NCBI GenBank assembly: GCA_036655715.1
Contig: JAVVPO010000081.1
Span: 1 to 11,268, forward strand
Reading direction: 5' to 3'
Origin: JAVVPO01 sp036655715
GTDB taxonomy: Bacteria; Bacillota; Clostridia; Lachnospirales; Cellulosilyticaceae
Length of the DNA stretch: 11,268 nt
Position numbers and translations under genes: made by a program. A model generated the notes under the pieces. It made no database searches, was not told the origin of the DNA, and saw only the letters and a list, made by a program, of their open reading frames with translations. Below are positions 6,467-11,268 of the stretch, piece after piece. Numbering within the stretch: position 1 is the stretch's first letter; every line of letters begins with the position of its first letter.

Positions 6467-7195
6467 CTATTGTCCTAAACAAAATATTTCTTTCGTGTAG
6501 GGATTTGCCAATACTTCTTCTGGTGTACCCATGCAAACTACCTTTTTATTAAGTAAAATAGCCTTATCGCAAATCATAGGAAGAAGCGGTATATCATGGG
6601 TAATAATGACAATAGCCATATGATATTTCTCTCTTAGTTTTCCCACTGTATCGTAGAAAATTTTCTTACCATTAATATCTACTCCCGAAATAGGTTCATC
6701 TAAGAGTAGAATGTCTGGCAATGGCATAAGGGCTAGAGCCAACAACACTCTTTGTAATTCTCCACCAGATAAAGCGCCAATCTTACGGTCTATAGCATAC
6801 TCTAAATTCACTTCTCCTAGTGCCTCGTAGGCTTGCTTTCTAAACTTCTTGCTTACCTTGAGCCAGACAGGCGTCTTTTGCATACAAGAAGCAAACAAAT
6901 CCAAGACACTAATAGGAGTCGTCCTATCAAAATTCAAATGTTGTGGCACATAGCCTATAATAGGTGAAAATTTCTGATTATCCTCTTGGTGTGTAACATA
7001 GTTTACTTTTCCCACATAATCCTCTTCACCTAAAATAGTCTTAAAAAGTGTTGTCTTCCCTGCCCCATTAGGTCCTATAATAGCTGTAATCTCCTTGCAA
7101 TGGATATGCATATTCACTCCGTCTAGGATAAGTGTCTGATTTTTTTTGACTGTAATATCCTCTAGCTTGGTACAACAAAATTCACAGTTTTTCAT
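6467..7195 (-). CDS. znuC: Zinc-type ABC transporter ATP-binding protein (ZnuC-like)
   Basis: A 242-residue cytoplasmic ATPase that powers the metal importer. All nucleotide-binding motifs are intact: Walker A GPNGAGKTT (41-49), Q-loop Q85 in YVPQ, signature LSGGELQRV (142-150), Walker B ILLLDEP (162-168), D-loop SGVD and switch H200. The start ATG overlaps the stop of the binding-protein gene by 4 bases (ATGA, 7195-7192), so translation is probably coupled; its own ribosome site is only weakly visible. The N-terminus carries a close cysteine group (C4, C7, C8 in CEFCC) before the usual beta strand, which I do not recall as a family feature. With the binding protein and permease it makes a complete three-gene importer. 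Confidence 0.95.
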   Translation of the reverse strand: MKNCEFCCTKLEDITVKKNQTLILDGVNMHIHCKEITAIIGPNGAGKTTLFKTILGEEDYVGKVNYVTHQEDNQKFSPIIGYVPQHLNFDRTTPISVLDLFASCMQKTPVWLKVSKKFRKQAYEALGEVNLEYAIDRKIGALSGGELQRVLLALALMPLPDILLLDEPISGVDINGKKIFYDTVGKLREKYHMAIVIITHDIPLLPMICDKAILLNKKVVCMGTPEEVLANPYTKEIFCLGQ

Positions 7196-8223
7196 AATCC
7201 ATACGCCTCTTTCAATACCTCAATATTTTTCCTCATCCTCTGTACATACTCTACTTCTCCTTGATTTACCTGCGAGCCCGTTGTAACAAGGGAATCTAAC
7301 TCATAAATCCTGCTTTTACTTTCTCTTCCTATAGTCTTCACAATACCAAGATTTTTGTACTGTAACTCTGTAAATATCCTTTGTATTTGATTTTCCTCTA
7401 TCAGCTTAATAATCTCTTCTACCTCTCTAGCCGTAGGAGCTTCTTCTTCTCCAGATATCATTGCTACAATTTCTAATCCGATTTCTTCTGCTAAGTACTC
7501 AAAAGAATTATGCACTAGCACTATTTTTCGCCCCTTTAAGCCACTTAGTTCTTGTTGCATTTCAGTTTTTACCCCTACAAGTTCCTCTACATAATTTTTT
7601 TCATTTATTTTATATTGTTCTTTATGCTTAGGATCTAATTCTTGTAGCCCTTGTGATATGTTTTTCACCTGTTCTATACTACCTTCTATACTTAACCAAA
7701 TATGTTCATTAGCATGGTTATGTCCACTATGTTCATCCTCAAAGTTGCCTTCTATGTGAGTATCACCGGCTTCATCCGCATGTTCTTCTTTAGCATTATG
7801 CGCGTCTTCTTGATTATGCTCCTCTTCGTGGTAGCCTAGTATCTCCTCTAAAGTCTCGCTAGCATTAATCACCTGAAGCTCCTTATTTTGCTCATAGGCT
7901 TTTGTAATAAAACTTTCTGCACCTAGCCCATTAATCACTAGAATTTGTCCTTCTTGCAAAGTTTTCATATCTTCTACTCGTAGCTGATAATCATGTAAGC
8001 AGCCCACCTGACTACTTGTCATATTCCTCACATTGATAGGTACATCTTTAGTCAGTTCTTTCACATGCATATACATAGGATAAAAAGAAGTAATCACTGT
8101 CATTTGTTCTTCTTGCAATGCAGTATCTACATCAAGCTCCGTGGTTGTATTATACCTGCTTATAATAAATCCTATATAGGCTATCAAACATACACTTAAA
8201 ATAATTGTTTTTTTATATTTCAT
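7192..8223 (-). CDS. znuA: Zinc-binding ABC transporter substrate-binding protein (ZnuA-like)
   Basis: A 343-residue extracytoplasmic metal-binding protein of the cluster A-1 family, which captures the metal and hands it to the permease. Likely metal ligands are H77 (CLHDYQL), H174 (EHIWLS), H238 (VLVHNSFEYLAEE) and E286 (IFTELQY). Between the first two lies an acidic, His-rich loop (132-174, nine His), the hallmark of zinc rather than manganese binders. Residues 5-22 are a hydrophobic segment after a Lys-rich start. Its only Cys (C12) is not in a normal lipobox, so the protein is probably anchored by an uncleaved helix. It is first in the operon; AAGGAG ends about 5 bases before the ATG. A Fur/Zur-like site lies just upstream. 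Confidence 0.94.
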   Translation of the reverse strand: MKYKKTIILSVCLIAYIGFIISRYNTTTELDVDTALQEEQMTVITSFYPMYMHVKELTKDVPINVRNMTSSQVGCLHDYQLRVEDMKTLQEGQILVINGLGAESFITKAYEQNKELQVINASETLEEILGYHEEEHNQEDAHNAKEEHADEAGDTHIEGNFEDEHSGHNHANEHIWLSIEGSIEQVKNISQGLQELDPKHKEQYKINEKNYVEELVGVKTEMQQELSGLKGRKIVLVHNSFEYLAEEIGLEIVAMISGEEEAPTAREVEEIIKLIEENQIQRIFTELQYKNLGIVKTIGRESKSRIYELDSLVTTGSQVNQGEVEYVQRMRKNIEVLKEAYGL

Positions 8224-8234
8224 ACCTTCTCCTT

Positions 8235-8253
8235 AATGATAACTATTTTCATT
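8235..8253. promoter_or_regulatory. Candidate Fur/Zur-family operator of the zinc operon
   Basis: Minus-strand AATGAAAATAGTTATCATT is a 19-base imperfect palindrome (AATGA-AA and TT-TCATT pair, with mismatches near the centre). It resembles the AT-rich boxes of the Fur family (inverted GATAAT/ATTATC-type halves). It lies between the -10 box and the ribosome site, covering the expected start of transcription, where a repressor would block the promoter. Zinc-dependent repression by Zur would suit the genes; the assignment is inference. Confidence 0.45.
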
Positions 8254-8261
8254 TAATTTCT

Positions 8262-8289
8262 ATTATACTCTTTTTCTTAAAAAACACAA
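8262..8289 (-). promoter_or_regulatory. Candidate promoter of the zinc uptake operon
   Basis: A perfect TATAAT (8267-8262) on the minus strand has TTGTGT (8289-8284) 16 bases upstream as a weak -35 box. The leader would be about 32 bases. The weak -35 suits a regulated promoter. Confidence 0.55.
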
Positions 8290-8305
8290 ATATTTTTTTA
8301 CATAA

Positions 8306-8343
8306 ACAAAGTTCAGAATGGTACACTCCACGCTGAACTTTGT
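8306..8343 (-). terminator. Hairpin terminator after the M16C peptidase
   Basis: ACAAAGTTCAG (8306-8316) pairs perfectly with CTGAACTTTGT (8333-8343), an 11-bp stem. A further TGG/CCA pairing inside the loop may extend it. It lies about 20 bases past the peptidase stop codon and before the zinc operon promoter. The T-run after it on the minus strand is broken (TTTATG), so efficiency is uncertain. Confidence 0.65.
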
Positions 8344-8363
8344 TGTCTTATCTCAATTGCCTC

Positions 8364-11159
8364 TTATCTTAAATTGTACATTCTTAATTGGTCCCCCGTA
8401 GGTATAGTCGCCTTGTTAGTGCATATCCCTACTTGGCTATTTTTAATGATGTTCGTCATCAAATCTAATTGCTTATTGACATCTTTTATATCACTCTTCA
8501 CAATCTGCTGTTGCATATCTACTACATACTCTATATCTACACCCATAATCATAAGAATTTGTAAGATACTTGCCTTTTTCATATCGTTACTTAGTAGCCC
8601 AAATTGATTTTGCACATCACAGATGGCATCTGACTTAGCCATTTCAACCTTTTCCCGACTTAGCTCCGCCTTTAAAATAGGCACCATATTATTGATAATA
8701 TCAATAGAGGTCTGATACTCCGGATCCCTATAAGTATAAATACTAATATTGTTAGGGAAAGAAGCATTCATACTACTACCATAAGCACCCTTTTTAACCC
8801 GGATGTTAGGTTGTAAATAGTTTTTAGTAATATAGGCTGCAGATAGATAGTCTAGTCCATTGACATATTCTTGCCCTTTATCATAACTATATAACAAGTA
8901 GTCTACATTGGTCTGTTTATAGTATATGTTTGTTTGATTTGTTTTAGTAAAAGTATAAGTTAATTTTTCCTTATCTTCTAATCTATTATCTTTACAGTAG
9001 CCTCGCCAAATCTCATTCATTTCTTTAAATGTCTCTTTATCTGTGGCTACTCCTATATAGCTTCCTTCACTAGGACCAATTTGCTTATCTATAGCCTTAA
9101 CGCCTTCTATAAACTCATTATTGCCATTTTTCTTAATATCTACGCAAAATTCATACAATGGATAGTATTCCTCATACATATACCGCTTACTACCTTCTTG
9201 TCCTACCATATTGAGATAGGTCAAAGCACTAATAACATCTGATTGGAAGTCTCCTATGAACTCAGCTATAAATCCATCTAATTGATATTTATACCATTCA
9301 TCACTTTTATTTAATAAGTTTTCTCTTGCCTTCTCAAGTAGCTTGTCTTGCTGTTTATTATTTTTAGACGTTACCAAATTAACTTTGATATAAGGTGTAT
9401 ACCCTGATTTGTTATCTATGGCTGTTGTATTGGTACTAAGTATCCCTTCAAATGGACTAATTTCTCTAGCTGCCTGATTCAAGAAAACAGGATATAGGAA
9501 CAAATAAGGCAACTCTTCTTGTGCGATATGATCTGTTGAGAAATAAAGTTCGCTACTGACAAGTTCACTATCTGTCTTATATAAAGTATAAGCAATATCG
9601 TCTTTTATCTTTTTCTTGTACTTCATATGATTATCTAGAACAAGCCCTTTAAGTCCAACTTCTGTGAGCCCTGAGTGCTTGTGTTCTTCTTGCCATTTTC
9701 TCATATCTATGACAATTTGAGGCCATTCCTCTTTTTTTACTGGTGAAAGAGTAAGAGGATTTTCAATCTCAGCATTATCTTTAGGAAGTATTTGTATATC
9801 TGTCACATAAGGTGAACCTATTAGAATCTCCTTGTAGCCCTCTTCTATATCTTCTAAGTTTGCAATATGTTCTTTTACTTTATAATACTGGTCAATGTCC
9901 TTTTCATGCGCCCATGCACTTAGCATATTTTGAGCAATATTAACCCCTCTTGTAGATGCTTTATCCCCTTGATAAACAGAGAGCTTTGTTCTTTCTAATA
10001 TGTTTTTTTCTAACTCTTTTTCTTCTTTAGATAGTGCTTTCATCTCCTCTACTGTGGTATCTAAAATAGCTGTTATTTTATCCACTTGTTCCTCTGGCAC
10101 ATTTGCAATAACTACCGAATACACAGGATATTTTAGTTCACCATCTTTATAAACTTCTACATTTTTGATACCCTGTTCTCTAAGTCTTGTAATAAAATAA
10201 GAATTAGGGGCAAGCATATAAGCATTGGTCCATAAATCTAACTCAGACATTTGCTCACTACTTAAAGCCTCTTTAATCAAGAAACTCTTAATGACAAGTG
10301 CTCCATCTCCACCCTCATAAGTTTCTATGACGTCAGTTTCTATAGGCGTAGGTTCTACATTGACATCAATGGATTCTCTTGTCTCTGTATATTTATCAAA
10401 ATAGCTGCTAATTGTTTTCAAAGTTTTATTAATAGGTAAATCTCCATACAGAATAACCATCATATTTTGAGGATAATAATACCGCTCATAGGTTTCTACA
10501 AACTCTTTATACGTTAATGTAGGAATCTCTGCTACACACCCACCACTATCATTGGCATAATGTGTATCTTTGTAAAGCGCCTCTCTGATTTTCCTAAACA
10601 CTATACGACTGGCACTACTACTTGCGCCTTTCATTTCATTGTAAACTACCCCACCAAATTTTTCAGTTGTAGGATCATAATAAAAAGCTTCCTCATAGAA
10701 ATTGCTAGGCTGGTTAAGCATATCTGGATTTAATATACTATCTAAATACACACCCAGTAACCCTTCAAAGCTTTCCTTATAAGGTGTACAAAAAGGATAC
10801 ATAGTCAAATCTGAACTTGTGCTAGCATTCATATAAATATGTGGATAAACTGCGTTAGCATCAAAGAACAAACTAGCTGATGGATATTTGTTAGACCCTG
10901 TAAATACACTATGTTCTATAATGTGATTTACCCCTGTGCTATCTGTTGTAGGTGTTTTAACCCCTAATGTAAAACATGTCTTTTTATCTTTATTTTCTAT
11001 CCATACTACTTGCAATCCTGTCTTTTCGTGTTTATAAGTATGTATGGTATCTTGCCCATGCACGATTAGTTCTCCTTCTACAAAGTCAACCGGACTTGCA
11101 CTAACACTTGTTATACTCAGTATAAATACAATGATTAATATTCCTATTTTCTTTTTCAT
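8364..11159 (-). CDS. Secreted M16C zinc metallopeptidase (PreP-like, insulinase superfamily)
   Basis: A 931-residue presequence-protease-type peptidase that degrades peptides inside a closed two-half chamber. The inverted zinc motif HIIEH is at 79-83 (H79 and H83 ligands, E82 catalytic). The third ligand is E175 in VVYNEMKG, 93 residues on, close to the spacing in PreP. Family-like context includes SVFTGSNKYP and YYYPQNMMVILYGDLP. The C-terminal half keeps the substrate-binding GAYGSSM (791-797) and YRDPE (810-814). Length is normal for M16C. Unlike most members I know, it begins with a clear signal peptide (MKKK, a hydrophobic run, cleavage probable after VSA at 21), so it should act outside the membrane. 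AAAGGAG stands about 11 bases before the ATG, slightly far. It lies just upstream of the zinc importer, but a terminator lies between. Confidence 0.95.
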   Translation of the reverse strand: MKKKIGILIIVFILSITSVSASPVDFVEGELIVHGQDTIHTYKHEKTGLQVVWIENKDKKTCFTLGVKTPTTDSTGVNHIIEHSVFTGSNKYPSASLFFDANAVYPHIYMNASTSSDLTMYPFCTPYKESFEGLLGVYLDSILNPDMLNQPSNFYEEAFYYDPTTEKFGGVVYNEMKGASSSASRIVFRKIREALYKDTHYANDSGGCVAEIPTLTYKEFVETYERYYYPQNMMVILYGDLPINKTLKTISSYFDKYTETRESIDVNVEPTPIETDVIETYEGGDGALVIKSFLIKEALSSEQMSELDLWTNAYMLAPNSYFITRLREQGIKNVEVYKDGELKYPVYSVVIANVPEEQVDKITAILDTTVEEMKALSKEEKELEKNILERTKLSVYQGDKASTRGVNIAQNMLSAWAHEKDIDQYYKVKEHIANLEDIEEGYKEILIGSPYVTDIQILPKDNAEIENPLTLSPVKKEEWPQIVIDMRKWQEEHKHSGLTEVGLKGLVLDNHMKYKKKIKDDIAYTLYKTDSELVSSELYFSTDHIAQEELPYLFLYPVFLNQAAREISPFEGILSTNTTAIDNKSGYTPYIKVNLVTSKNNKQQDKLLEKARENLLNKSDEWYKYQLDGFIAEFIGDFQSDVISALTYLNMVGQEGSKRYMYEEYYPLYEFCVDIKKNGNNEFIEGVKAIDKQIGPSEGSYIGVATDKETFKEMNEIWRGYCKDNRLEDKEKLTYTFTKTNQTNIYYKQTNVDYLLYSYDKGQEYVNGLDYLSAAYITKNYLQPNIRVKKGAYGSSMNASFPNNISIYTYRDPEYQTSIDIINNMVPILKAELSREKVEMAKSDAICDVQNQFGLLSNDMKKASILQILMIMGVDIEYVVDMQQQIVKSDIKDVNKQLDLMTNIIKNSQVGICTNKATIPTGDQLRMYNLR

Positions 11160-11268
11160 TCTAGCATCTACTCCTTTTATGTCCTATTAGGTTAGAGTAT
11201 GCATTTTTCCATGGTTCATACTAAATCTTTTTCAACTTATATAGCTATTATTTATATAGTTGTTTATA
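11160..11268. other. Upstream region of the peptidase gene
   Basis: This stretch holds the ribosome site and presumably the promoter of the peptidase gene, but no -35/-10 pair with good spacing stands out. TTATATAG occurs twice (11237-11244 and 11252-11259), 15 bases apart. These AT-rich copies might be a regulator site or chance. Confidence 0.25.

Noticed and set aside
8374..8607. Plus-strand hydrophobic open frame opposite the end of the peptidase gene
   Set aside because: It mirrors the C-terminal coding part of the peptidase and has no ribosome site.
11237..11259. Two copies of TTATATAG as an iteron or CRISPR-like repeat
   Set aside because: Only two short AT-rich copies are present, which is likely by chance in this composition.

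Overview
The window is AT-rich DNA from a low-GC Gram-positive anaerobe, most likely a clostridium of the Lachnospirales type. The basis is strong AAGGAGG-type ribosome sites, sigma-A-like promoters, and the adjacent NifU-like and GGGtGRT genes, which are typical of anaerobic Clostridia. Every gene I accept lies on the minus strand, so transcription runs from high to low coordinates.

From the right: a signal-peptide-bearing M16C zinc metallopeptidase (8364-11159) ends at a hairpin (8306-8343). A zinc-type ABC uptake operon follows: substrate-binding protein with a His-rich loop (7192-8223), ATPase (6467-7195, 4-base overlap) and permease (5597-6427). A Fur/Zur-like palindrome lies between the operon's -10 box and its first ribosome site. 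Next is a two-gene unit with its own promoter (TTGACA-17-TACAAT) and a perfect terminator: an IscU/NifU-like scaffold protein (4768-5460) and a GGGtGRT-family protein (3749-4750). To my knowledge the job of this pair is not established. It is the best candidate here for an undescribed system, probably one concerned with Fe-S clusters or metals.

The middle of the window (about 1440-3700) looks eroded. It holds one apparently intact but divergent prepilin peptidase (2118-2900) with a near-consensus promoter. Immediately downstream is the stop-riddled remnant of a membrane receptor with a HAMP domain (1829-2134). There is also a possible degenerate gene ending near a good terminator (3048-3599), and an unexplained GC-richer patch around 1590-1690.

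The left part carries an XRE-type regulator with a TPR-like C-terminal half (252-1304). A perfect 14-base palindrome in its leader is a candidate autoregulatory operator, and a hairpin terminator follows the gene. The first 24 codons of another gene, with an excellent ribosome site, run off the left edge (1-74).

The zinc peptidase, zinc importer and Fe-S-scaffold-like pair lie consecutively and co-oriented, which gives the right half a metal-handling theme. Whether they work together is inference; each group has its own promoter signals.
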